A stretch of 48,241 bases of DNA. Source: Plakobranchus ocellatus (Eukaryota > Mollusca > Gastropoda > Plakobranchidae). A model generated the notes under the pieces. The model ran no database searches. It was not told the origin of the DNA and saw nothing but the letters and a program-made list of their open reading frames with translations. The translations under genes were made by a program, and so were the position numbers. Location of the stretch: NCBI GenBank assembly GCA_019648995.1, contig BLXT01004140.1, positions 570,086 to 618,326 on the forward strand. Reading direction: 5' to 3'. This document shows, in pieces, positions 37,401 to 47,300 of this stretch. How positions within the stretch are numbered: position 1 is the stretch's first letter; each line of letters opens with the position of its first letter.

Positions 37401-40400
37401 TATCAGGGAAGGCAAATCAGCAATACTATTTCGAGAAAAGGATATCCAACTGATGATGATGTCATGAGCAATGAAGAACATACTGCTTGCCAGCTTCTTT
37501 GAGAAATGATGGACTTTCGAGTTCTTTACAATTAAGCATTTGTATTAAACCTTATCTCATGATATTAAAAGAGTTTGTTGAAATCAGAAGGGGAAAGTTA
37601 AAACACACTTCACCTTTCCTGTTTGCTGAACTAACTGCAATTTTCTCTCATCTCCATCAGGCTTGAACCCAGCACCAAACAGATCTCTAGCTAGGGGGCT
37701 GCCTGACATGGCCATCTCAGAGACAGATGAAAACTTTTGCGGTGGTGTTGTGGGCGTTTTTTTGTTGTTTATCCTGTTCACAACCTTGTTGATCTTGGCC
37801 ATCATTTTATCATCATCTTTAGAGGCACTACCTATTTTGTAACCAATAAACAAGGCAAATTGAGGTATATCATATCAATAATTATCTAAAGGGATGTCTC
37901 TCTAAAAAAAAAATTGTGAGAGTTTTGCTTTGTTGATACAGGATAAACTATGACACTTCCTAAGATCTACCACCAAAAAACCCAAAAGAAATAAGACATA
38001 ATTTGATTGTCAATATTGTTCAAGATTGATTCTTTTTTGTCTACAGCTCTATGTAAAAGCCATTTCCCAAAGACCTTACATGTACACAAAAAACACTCTG
38101 AGGAATACCACCCTGAGTAATAAAATGATGAAAAAAATTACATAAATATTAAAGCTGTACCCAATCTGATGGCAAATTTTAAACAAGCAAAGGATTAGCA
38201 CATTTCCATAGGAAGATTCAGCAAGTTCAAAAGCAAAAAAAAAAGGTTCACTACAAGTTGCATTTTATATTATATAAAAAATCAAACAATTTTCTGGATT
38301 ATAATAAAGCCCAAAACAAAATAAAAAATGTGTTTGTGCATACATGACTTGCATGTAAATCATCTTTTTACATCATTTCTTCACAAAAATCCCTTACTTT
38401 TAAATTCCAACTGTATTAAGAGGGTAAGCAATAGCTGTTCATTTTCACATCTCATCCAAATATGAAAGACCTTCAAGTTGTTGAGTTAGCAATTTGAGAA
38501 AACACTTTACTTAAAATCACATAATTTACAGAAATGTTATTTTTCAGATTTAACTTTTCTCTTAAACCAATTAATATATTACATATACAGCCAGGATGCA
38601 AAACAAAGATAGAGATCCAGCAGCCATAAAAGATTGAGATGCATGGAGAATGAGTGATATGTTCACTTGAAGTAAATTACAAAACAAAAAAAGAACGAGA
38701 TGAAGGCAAAGATATAGTCACTAATGCTTGCAAGCAATGCACAAAATGACATGGTGAAATAAAGAACACAGATAAAAAATTGAGATCTATGTGGCGAATG
38801 ATCATCAATGCTAACCTGCCATGCACGAAATGATGAGGTGGAGTAAATTACAAACCAAAGATTGAGGTATGGAAAGACATAATTGCCAATTCTTGCCAGC
38901 AATGCAAATCCAAAACAGTCATAAAAGACTGAAAAAAGTGCAGTTTGCTCCAAGTTAAATGTAAAATTTCAAAAACAAGTAAAAAGAAGGGGAGAAAAGG
39001 CAAGCAGACTGTATAAGAGTAAAGGACCAGGTACCTGCTGCTATGTTAAGATCAGCCACAGCTTGTTCTAGAGTCTGTTGTTCAGCTCCTCCCCCTCCAT
39101 CAGCTCCACCCTCAGCAACAGTAGGTTTACTATTGCTGGCTTCAGACTGAAGCTTCCTACTGACAGAGGTATCTGCTTCATTTTCACTATCTGTGTCAAA
39201 GATGACGTCAGGGCCAGAGTCGTCACTCTCCTCACCCCCGCCATCATCTACAACAGAGGCTTGGTCACTTCTTTCTCTCCCTTCTTCCACTGTGTCATTT
39301 GCACACAAGGATTTCTCATAAAATTCAAACTCCTCGACAAATACCTGCAGAAAGGAAATTGTAAGGAAGGATGAGTTACTTCATAATAAGAGATACATGA
39401 CTTAACATGTTCTCTGATAACTAATCATATTTCTTTTAATTGAGAACTTTCTTTTACTTTTTACAGAGGAATTAAGATGCAATCACAGACTCAAACTTGT
39501 GAAAACAAATCGAAACAACACAGTACATACATTTACAGTCTTTTTTTTTCTATGAAATAAAGAATGTTCTTACCCTCCATTTTTCTTGAGGGTAGGGCTG
39601 AACTACAACCACATCTGAGTTAAGAGCTCTGTTACGATCAGGCATTCCACCTATGAACAGATCCGACTTGCCGTCCTAGTAAGAAAAATATTGCATTTGA
39701 GGCTGTGATAACTGAACCCAGAGGAGTTTAGGTAACCGAAAGGATTTTTACAAAAATCATGAAAACCATGTCTCAAAATTGGTGACACCGAGAAAGTATT
39801 TAATGTCATACATTTCAGCATAACTTGTTAAAAAAGTGTTAAGGATGGTTATGCTTCTGTTTCATAAGGAGTTCAGAAGGATGAGATTTTTAAACCTTTA
39901 GGCCAATGAAAAGTTCTTATTATTGTTGTTGTTTTTTTTTTTTAATGCAGAAGCCAATTAAATTTGTTCTACTGCATGCAAGTTCATAGATTTAATATTT
40001 GTGAATGTATTATTGCTTACTGGCAAAGGAATGTAAGCATCCTCATAGTTTTTGGGGTTGATTCTGATTGGGCCCTGTAAGAGAAAAAAAATATTGCACT
40101 AACAAATGACATCACTTGACAATTTAAAAAGAAAAAAAGTACGCCTTAAAAAATAAAATTTAGATACTGTTCAGAAAATAGAAGGCCTTGATTAAAGAGA
40201 AAGTATTTATAAACATGAATATCACTAGATCAGTTTCAGGCCATATTGTTTTAATTTCCATCTCTGGTATTGTAAATGTAAAGGTATAACCACTCAATTT
40301 GAATTGTTTGAAAAAGCTATTGAGGAAAACAGTTGATGTAATTTCTACACTTAAACCTTTGTTTTTATTTCATGAAAGATGTTTTTATTCTATACCTGCA

Positions 40401-43400
40401 TGATTTATACAATACCTCAACCCCAATGCATTAGCCGAAAACAAGACAAAATTTCCCCAAATTAGGTGTTTTAACAAGATTAATTCAACCCCATCACAGT
40501 CAATGAGTTAAACTTGATTCAGTTTTTTGTTCCCACATTTTCATTTTACAGCCAAACTCCTGAACCAAAATGAAAACACATACCACGATGAGCTCTCCTC
40601 TCTTTATTCCATCATTCACAGCCTCCAGTGGCCAGTATGGCTCAAATATCTGTGAACAGATTTTTAAATACCAATCATCTCTAGTTGACAGGGAAACTGT
40701 ATTTAAAAAAAAAAAAAAGTGCCATTCATGCATTGAATGAAATCTTCACAAGGAATAAAAATGTCAATATGACTGTGCTCTTTGCAAATAGTACACAAAA
40801 ACATTTGCTCTGTATCATCTTAAATAGCCATCCCAAAAAAGAGTATATTCAAGTTTAAAACTTATCAACTATTTTGAGTTGAAATAGCCCGATTTTTCTA
40901 AAAATTTAAACTGCAGTAGTTTCATATTATTGAAAAATATGGGTTTTCACCAAGTTGCTCAGGATACTGCCTTTGACAATATAGATAATTCCCCTTGATG
41001 TTTAGAATTTGAAAAAAAATGTCTATATTGTACATGTAACCCTTTCAATTAATGAGCAATGAATATTGTCAGAGTCAATGGTTATGCCTTTATTTTCTTT
41101 TATACATCTTTTTTTTGTTGTTTTTTTCATTAATAGACCTATAATGTCTTGAGTAGTCAATTATACAAAAAAAAAAAAAAAATAATAATAATAAAAAAAA
41201 TTGAACTGATGCAAAAGTAGTTTAATATTTTCTTCCTGGACAAAAAATAAAGGCCAATATTAAATAAGAAGCCTCAAGACAAGAATCTGTGTTGTGAGAG
41301 CACACATATGGTCAATTCTTCTATACGGATGCGAATGCTGGACCCTAATCAAGGACACAGAACAGTGATTAGAGGCACTGGAGATGTGGTTCATCTGGAG
41401 ATCATGCAAGTCTCATAGACAAAAAGAAAAACAAATGCAGAAGTAATGGACATGGCTGGATACAAGAGATTCTTCTCAACACCATCACAGAAAGACAGCT
41501 CAAAATTTTTTGGCCATATAATCGGACCTGGCGGACTAGAGAAACTGTTGTGGAGTGACAAAATATGTGGAAACAAGAGCAGAGGAAGGCAGCGCACAAA
41601 ATTCACAGACAGTTTAAACAAATTAGAGACAAATAAAAAGGGCACCAACAATGAGCTCATGAGAAAGACCAAGAACAGGGAAGAATAGAGAGCCATAATC
41701 ATCGATATCTGCAAGACCAGACCAGACACTTGAAGAAGAGGAAGAAGTAAATAAGATTAAGCTCATCCATTTATGCCAACTCTAGGTAAATAAGAAGCAA
41801 ATGATTTGAGGCTGTCAAATTTTATGGTTGAAGAAAATAAAGGACAAAGAGCGGATGAACATACATCAAATTCAGCAAAACCATGGCAGCCAAAGGTATG
41901 TTAGGTGCAGGTGGCTTAAACAAATTAACATACCTTTTGATTAGATCTCTGCTGCTGGCTCTGTCTCTGCCCTCTGGTCATTTGGTGATCGCCTGGACTC
42001 TGGCTATGTGCTGAGGAATTAGAATGACTTTGTCTGTGTCTGTGTCTCTGTCTCTTGTCTTTTGCCTTAGACTCTTGTGGCGGCTTATTCTGCTGCATCT
42101 TTGAGTTCTTGTCTATGGCTGCTTCAAAAGGCAAGACTAACTCCTTGCGAGAAACTTCCCTACTGCCTGACAAAGTCTCTTGGGGATCCCAATCCTGAGG
42201 CCAACTTTCTGAAGCAGAAGAAAATCTACTTTTACTTGCAGCGTCACCTATAGTGTCTGGTTCTGCTGTGGAACAATATGAGTCATTAATTGTTATACAC
42301 AGAGGCTCAAGGGAGGGAGTTTCAACAATAATCACCCCATCTTCTTCATCATCATCATCATCATCACAAGTCACATATGAAATCTCCTCATCAATGTCTT
42401 GGCACTGAACTTCTTTCGAGAACAGTGGCATATCTTGAACTTTGCAAAGGACTTTTGCCGTACCTTGATAATTCTCTATATCATCTATGGTAATATCCTC
42501 CAAAACTTGCTCAGAACTATTATTTTCCAGCAGTATTAGACTATTGTGGTTTACCTTTTTAGAGTAAGCACATTGGCTTGACACTTCCTCCATCTCTTCC
42601 TTAATGCAATCAAGGAGTGTATTACATGTATTTGTAGCTGAAATTTTCTCTGACAAAGGCATATAAGATTCAAATTCCTCACTCATTAAAGGCTCTGTTT
42701 TTATTTCAAATGAGGCAAAACAAGACGGTTCAAGCTCCAGGCTGTTAGTTTCCATCTCTGGACATTCTGCTTCAAAACATTCTTGCTTGATATCAAAAGC
42801 AACCTCATTTAAACATAAACTTGACGCATTACCATCTTTCTCTACCAAGCTTATAAGTTCTTCAGTAGTGCCCAGTTGGATGTCAGAGATAGATTCATCA
42901 TTAACACCCTTAGCAATGGCTGGGATATATGCAATATCATCTGAGCAACTCTCACATGTTAACGAGCAAAAGGAATCAATATTGTCTGTAGATTTTCCCC
43001 TCGTGCTTGAGTCTACACCAGCTATGAATACTTGAGCATTGCTAGGTAAGTCTTTTTCATGAAGCCACTCAGAAACTCTTTCGCAAGCTGAAAATGAATC
43101 TGTGGGAACAGTATGAACTACAGTCTCTTGATATTTATCTTGTGAAGCTGGAACAACCAGTTGTAAGAGTTCATTTGTAGCTTTATCATCTGTTTCTCCA
43201 CCTTTTGCTGTCATTGAAGTTGAGACTATGCGGCTTGATATGATATATAATGGCATTATAGTGCCACTTATAGTGGCATTACGGCATAGCATTTCTCTCT
43301 TGGATGCATCATTATCTTCTGCACTGACTGAAGTAATTGCTATTTCTTTCTCATTATTACACCCTCTTTCCATTGAATCATATCCATTTTCAGAGAGAAG

Positions 43401-44306
43401 TTTTGATTTGCTTTTATGCGACACCAATTTTCCATATGCATCCTCTTCAGTAGAGCTTGGACCGATCATGGGCACGTAATCTTCAGATTCTTTTAAATTA
43501 TATTTGCAGTTGTGGGCCCCCTTTTCAGGGCTGATTATTCTAGATGGACAATCACAGGTTTTGTTCAATACATTTTTGTCTCCAGGACAGCTACATGTTT
43601 TGCTGAGATCTTTCTGCGGTGTGCATCTATATGATGTCTCTGACAGTAATACAGGTTTACAGCAGTCAGACAAACTAGTGGCAAACTTCAGAGACACTTC
43701 AGAATCTACAACGAGCCAGTCCCAAACTACATTGCCAGAATTTCCCTGTGCATGTGAACTGATATGTTCAGCATTTAGCCTACCATCTCTTGAACATGTC
43801 TGACTCCTGATAACATCATCAGCACATACAACCTCTGAATCATGTTCATCAAGTATTTCCAAGGCTATGGAATTGCTTTGCTGAGCAGGAGTCTGATTGT
43901 GAAAGTCTGTTTTGCTGAGATCGAGCCCATCAATTAAAGCTGAACCTGATGCATTTTTAAGATTATTTTCTTTAAAACTAACCCTTATTTGATCTGCACA
44001 ATTGTTATCATTGACATAAACCTCTGAGAAACTCAAACGATTTGAGTTTTTCTGTGACATATTTCCATCTTTCATGTCCTCATTTACCAATGCTTCATGC
44101 TGCTGATCACCATCTTTACTCATTTGGTAGTCTAGAGAACATGCTCCTTCTTCATCAGAACAACTCTTTCCCAAGATTTTATCAGCTTTAAAAGAAATGT
44201 CATCATCGATTTGCACCCACAAAGAATCATGTGCACAAGGTAAATCAACAATTTGAGAACAATCATCTGCTTCCTTTGTCCTCTTCATACCTTCAAGTTT
44301 ATCCAT
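20482..44306 (-). CDS. DIS3L2: DIS3L2 orthologue, 3'-5' exoribonuclease, complete, 23 coding exons
   Basis: RNase II/RNB-family exonuclease that degrades uridylated RNAs (pre-let-7, other structured non-coding RNAs and mRNAs) in the cytoplasm, independently of the exosome. Coding exons in order are 44306-41934, 40649-40584, 40074-40021, 39675-39574, 39344-39035, 37831-37614, 36775-36628, 35820-35733, 35138-35039, 33980-33827, 32310-32198, 31992-31885, 31368-31300, 30023-29916, 29262-29126, 28559-28436, 27884-27825, 26243-26157, 25292-25145, 23865-23735, 22439-22335, 21913-21746 and 20535-20482. All introns are GT-AG, phases match, and the sum is 5025 nt (1674 residues and stop). CSD1, CSD2, RNB and S1 align along human DIS3L2, and there is no PIN domain, as expected for DIS3L2. 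The first exon adds 791 unusual residues. The ATG has an in-frame TAA directly upstream. Confidence 0.95.
22818..23145 (+). mobile_element. RTE-like LINE 3' fragment in DIS3L2 intron 20
   Basis: Closely similar to the 3' end of the LINE at 12360-12660. It shares blocks such as 'gaacacttggcaatcact', 'gacagagaataactttt' and 'aactttataaggttaactga', and ends with an (AAG)n-like tail. It is 5' truncated and its frame is broken. It is inserted antisense to DIS3L2. Confidence 0.85.
23735..33980 (-). CDS. DIS3L2: DIS3L2 exons 10-20: RNB catalytic domain
   Basis: Eleven exons give residues 1154-1566. The active-site block [16 protein letters not shown] is in exon 10, with its four Asp (residues 1186, 1192, 1194, 1195) present, so the enzyme should be active. 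Further signatures are [12 protein letters not shown] (exon 11), [15 protein letters not shown] (exon 12), [11 protein letters not shown] (exon 13), [10 protein letters not shown] (exon 15), [15 protein letters not shown] and LRRHPPPQ (exon 16), [17 protein letters not shown] (exon 19) and ADHCNDKK (exon 20). Spacing follows the human protein throughout, including the variable region of exon 14. Introns range from a few hundred bases to about 1.8 kb and hold most of the retroposon relics. Confidence 0.95.
24037..24200. repeat. Diverged two-copy direct repeat in DIS3L2 intron 19
   Basis: 'agagttcaa ... aacattgat ... tcatttaat' near 24037 recurs near 24127 with many differences, at a period of about 90. 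A partial third copy may precede it. Confidence 0.5.
24515..24830. repeat. ~54-bp minisatellite in DIS3L2 intron 19
   Basis: About six units of 'aagacatgtactttgagata' plus 'gag...catgtgttttgaga' and 'gctcatcttcaaaa'. The anchor word starts at 24571, 24626, 24680, 24732 and 24787 (periods 52-55), with a diverged unit before the first. Confidence 0.9.
25772..25848 (+). mobile_element. tRNA-derived SINE relic in DIS3L2 intron 18
   Basis: A clear A box TTGGCCCAATGGTTAG is followed by a shortened B-box region (cacagggttacccctc, where a few bases seem lost). Then comes 'attcacccagctgttaatga', a word shared by many invertebrate tRNA-SINEs. It is a different family from the copy at 18931. Confidence 0.6.
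26275..26400 (-). mobile_element. LINE 3' end fragment in DIS3L2 intron 17
   Basis: On the - strand it reads [17 protein letters not shown] followed by stops and an (ATG/ATA)n tail, the usual C-terminus and simple-repeat tail of RTE-like LINEs. Only about 120 bases remain. It is the one LINE relic in the window in the sense orientation to DIS3L2. Confidence 0.55.
28770..29060 (+). mobile_element. Decayed LINE fragment in DIS3L2 intron 15
   Basis: Across shifting frames the + strand gives [10 protein letters not shown], then PFLMNGSEA(stop)TLRKEDKN, then RFYRCLAGR. That is the order of the post-RT region of LINEs (FKYLG, LYGSEAWTL, MRFLR). Several shifts and stops show that it is old. Confidence 0.6.
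29843..29903. repeat. 30-bp direct duplication next to the exon 14 donor
   Basis: 'atgacaaaccaatcaaa' occurs at 29851 and 29881 within two 30-bp units. The second ends about 13 bases from the exon 14 donor (29915) on the - strand, inside intron 14. Confidence 0.85.
30545..30685 (+). mobile_element. SINE copy, same family as 18931-19077, in DIS3L2 intron 13
   Basis: The order matches the 18931 copy: 'gtggcatgatggctagcaaa', 'actgccctgaggtcag', 'gactgagcctggcatc', 'gaaagcctgagatcatc', 'aaacgggctata', then an A-run. A and B boxes are mutated, so it is likely inactive. Confidence 0.7.
31148..31188 (+). repeat. G-rich tract, possible G-quadruplex, in DIS3L2 intron 13
   Basis: G runs of 6, 5 and 4 separated by single A, then (GGA)n and a final GGG. 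On the DIS3L2 transcript it is C-rich, so any quadruplex would form in DNA and not in the pre-mRNA. Confidence 0.6.
32734..32766. repeat. Near-perfect hairpin in DIS3L2 intron 10
   Basis: Arms ccaacagaaatt (32734-32745) and aatttctgttgg (32755-32766) are exact reverse complements. The stem can extend inwards to about 15-16 pairs with one bulge, leaving a tiny loop. Confidence 0.85.
35039..36775 (-). CDS. DIS3L2: DIS3L2 exons 7-9: second cold-shock domain
   Basis: Exons 36775-36628 ([20 protein letters not shown]), 35820-35733 ([17 protein letters not shown]) and 35138-35039 ([20 protein letters not shown]) give residues 1042-1153. For exon 7 I chose the a/gtgagt donor at 36627. It gives ECPK-N-FYQRP, which aligns gap-free with human DCPQDFVARP. 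A later ggttagt in the same frame would add residues and break the phase. Confidence 0.92.
37614..39344 (-). CDS. DIS3L2: DIS3L2 exons 5-6: acidic linker between the cold-shock domains
   Basis: Exons 39344-39035 and 37831-37614 encode residues 866-1041. After the end of CSD1 ([12 protein letters not shown]) the sequence is acidic and Gly/Ser-rich. It holds [15 protein letters not shown], which resembles the human linker motif SPDVIVEAQFDGSDSEDG, so this insert is ancestral rather than new. Exon 6 adds a basic stretch ([13 protein letters not shown]) and ends LQLVQQTGK, leading into CSD2. Exon 5 ends GCAGCAG/gtacct. The phase-1 split codon with exon 6 makes Gly. Confidence 0.85.
39574..40649 (-). 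CDS. DIS3L2: DIS3L2 exons 2-4: first cold-shock domain
   Basis: Exons 40649-40584 ([20 protein letters not shown]), 40074-40021 ([18 protein letters not shown]) and 39675-39574 ([20 protein letters not shown], ending QEKWR) give residues 792-865. They match CSD1 of DIS3L2, where the human protein has [39 protein letters not shown] and RNRALNGDLVVVKL. CSD1 helps form the funnel that guides U-rich RNA into the RNB channel. All three exons are phase 0. Confidence 0.93.
41265..41755 (+). mobile_element. LINE 3' fragment in DIS3L2 intron 1 (of the coding introns)
   Basis: The + strand shows the LINE post-RT order: [31 protein letters not shown], then frame-shifted remains of a GHI(I)...[12 protein letters not shown]-type block, and an end rich in GAA (gaagaagaggaagaag). 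The nucleotide sequence differs from the 11106 family, so it is a related but distinct LINE. It is antisense to DIS3L2 and its coding capacity is broken several times. Confidence 0.75.
41934..44306 (-). CDS. DIS3L2: DIS3L2 first coding exon: 791-residue N-terminal extension
   Basis: One open exon starting [15 protein letters not shown] and ending QQQRSNQK at a GTATGT donor in phase 0. The ATG follows an in-frame TAA and a strong acceptor (pyrimidine tract then acag) at 44319-44320, so a non-coding exon lies upstream. The product is Ser-, Asp- and Glu-rich and looks disordered. It has a Cys cluster around residues 214-268 ([17 protein letters not shown]), SUMO-type sites IKQE (506-509), IKTE (535-538) and IKEE (568-571), and an acidic run followed by VIIV (658-661). 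Its end is basic and Gln/Ser/His-rich ([16 protein letters not shown]). Only that basic end resembles the short basic leader of human DIS3L2. I recognise no domain. Unspliced transcripts would stop two codons past the donor. Confidence 0.85.
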
Positions 44307-44318
44307 TTAACTGAATTA

Positions 44319-44320
44319 CT
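44319..44320 (-). promoter_or_regulatory. Splice acceptor 12 bases before the DIS3L2 start codon
   Basis: On the - strand a C7-T10 tract runs into ACAG, ending at 44319. Twelve bases later comes the ATG. This is a strong acceptor, implying that the 5' UTR continues in an upstream exon at higher coordinates. Confidence 0.7.
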
Positions 44321-47300
44321 GTAAAAAAAAAAGGGGGGGCTGGAAATTACAAATTTCTTTGAAATCAAAAGAATCTATAAAAGTACAAACATGGATAACA
44401 TTACCAACTCTGTCACAAAATATTTTCTTTTGGTACGTGCTTAGTTAAATTAAAATTTAAAAATAATGAAGACTCATCAAGACAATGAAACAGAGCAACA
44501 TGCTACCTCTCTCACCTCATGAGGCTTTACTATATAAGTTATTTCAAGCGCAGCAAAAATATTTATCATTTTATTAGTCGATAATAATAGAAACAAGCAG
44601 TCATCTACTATATTGGCAGATGAGTATGAGTAATAACGAAGATTTTTTCACTTAAAATCATGTCTATCATGAAGGCCAATCTATTGGCTTCCTGCAATGT
44701 CAGATGGGAGGCCATGACCCTGTAATAGGCTCACAGCATGGCTTAGTTTTCCCACTTAAACCAATATACAGGCTCAGTAGTCAGAGCAACACTTGCTTTG
44801 AGTCAATATCTGACTCGTTTCTGAAAAAAGGAAAACAAAGGCACTGAGAGTGAGAATGCACGTTCATCTCACGTTATGGGAATATAAGTATCTAATAATC
44901 ATGCAAGTTTTTGTGGTGAAGAATGCTTTAGTTCTTAAATATTTCTCTTATCTGGAGGAAAAAAAAAAGATGTAAAATAGAGCATTAAAATCTATCAAAA
45001 TTAAAAATACAAAAATCTCTGATTAAGGTCCTGAATCGAAGTCCCCAAATGAAAAATATTATCTGTAAGCATTTGAATGTAATGATGAATAACAAATAAC
45101 TCAGGCTACAACTATTTTGAAACATTAAACTTGTCTTGCTCTGGCCTCGTTTTATTGTCAAATATTATCTAAGATTGATATTATAAACCAGATTTAAAAA
45201 CTGCTCTACTTCAGTGGAAGCTAAGCAATTTTTTTTTATTTTTCCACATAAATTATAGCTGTGAAACAGTTTTACTGAGGTCAGCCAGGTTGCAATCTCA
45301 AAAATGCAAAATAAACATCGAATTACTAAAAATCCTGTCCAATTTGTTAAAAATGCAATAGATCTGCATATATATATTTATCATTAATTAGATTTGACTG
45401 TACAAATAAACTTTTTAGGACATATTTCTAAATAGAATATTACTTTTAAAAACTGAAAGTAATTTTAGAAAGCAGAAATTAAAATCCGGAACTTATTTTT
45501 TTCTGAAAGGGACAGTCACAATTCTTCCATCCAGTTTTGTTCCTCAGCGTCCCTTTGTTCTCCCAAAGACAAGTTGAAAGTTAATATATCAAACATGACA
45601 TAAACCATGCAGCTTTTCAATGGGCATCATGAAATATGCTGATTTCCTAAGCAGTCTAATATTACCTTTCACTTGATCAACCGTGGAGTGAATTTTAGCT
45701 CTTTCCAAGTCCCCACCACACCCACTTTTTTTTAATTGACTTATTTTATCCTCACTTGTAAGACATCAATGTTTAGATCCAGTCTTTACAGATCTTCAGT
45801 CCATTAGATGAGTATGAAGGCAAATACTAGAACTTTGATTTTTAAAGCACTATAGTATAAATATTAGAATTGTTTTTTTTTCTGCTCAGTGTTACTTTCC
45901 CATTTAAAGGTAATCAATCACACTGAATCCTCCAAGTTTTTTTTTTTACTCTGTCAGGAGGGATAACTGCTGAATGAAAGGCTGAATCTGTTGAATGTGT
46001 ATGCAACAATAACTGTTGGTTAATTAACTCTCTAAAAAGCTAGAAGCCGGTAAAGTGACTGAAATTGACTAAATCTTTCAGCTTTCTAGACCTACTTGAG
46101 TTGAGCCTCTCTATGCCATCTATCCCCTGGTGCCTAGTCCGACTTAGAGTTCAGAAAAAAAATTTGTAAAAAAAAAAAAAAGTTTTAACTCAATTCCAAC
46201 AAAATTTTGCATGCTGTTAGATAACCAGATGTACCATGGAATAAATCCAATTTAAAAACCTCTGTTGCAACTGAGATTTTATATGCTGCTGTTGAAATAG
46301 TGTCACAAAAATGGTGAAATTTAAAAAATCGACAAAAAAGATATAAAAAAATTGCACATTGTAAGCAGTAGAAAATAATGCAGTATCATCTAAATCTAAA
46401 TCTGATTCTCATTATCAGAAATATATAGGCCTAATCATTTGAAAAGCCATTCTTGTTGAGTGAAGAGGCTGAGTTTGGGACTAGCATCGCTTCACAAAAA
46501 AATTTCGTAAAAAAATTATCCCTTGAATAGAATTGACAAAACAAAGCCTGGAAGAAAGTGCAATTGTTTTTTATGCTATGCTGATCATCAGCCTGATGAC
46601 GAGCATCGCATATGTTTCAATATACAAATGCTCTATACAACTGGCCAAAAAGATCCAAGGGCTGTGATGCTAAGTGTCAACCAGTATAATGCTAGATGTC
46701 ACAACTGTTGTGATGCTAGGTTCAATAAATCAAATCTGTAAATCATAAATGTTAAATAATATTTTAAAAATAAAATGCGGCTGATTGAAAATTTGGATAG
46801 ATCTAGGTGATACATAAGATATATTTGGGTCCCTAAAATAAGATTCTAAGAAATACTAAAGTCACTTCATTTAAATGCTGCCAAAATGTGGGTTGCCATC
46901 ATTATTTCGGGTGGAAGATATTTGCTTTCTATTGAGTTAGCCATTTCGGTGGCAGGTGCATCAAACCTCTGAGAAGTCACAAAAAAGGCATATTTCAGAT
47001 GTTTGATACACCTGCAGTAAATATTCGAAAAACATAGAATTCATCAATGCATAGATCTTCAGTTTGAGAGTTTTAAAACAGTTAAAACAGTGATGATTTA
47101 TTTTTTTAACAAAACTATGATAACAAAATCACTTTTTTAAAAAGTGGTCACGTTCCAATATTTTAAACGCTTCACACAAAGTTAAAAGACAAAGACCAAC
47201 TTTCTTACATGAATCTACTGCAACTATCTAACTTTAAATGAATTATACCTCACTGGTTCCCAGATAACTTTTTCAATTTCGTAATTGGGACTTTTTAAAA

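Noticed and set aside
42787-43803. Three + strand frames of 80-100 codons
   Set aside because: Antisense shadows of DIS3L2 exon 1.
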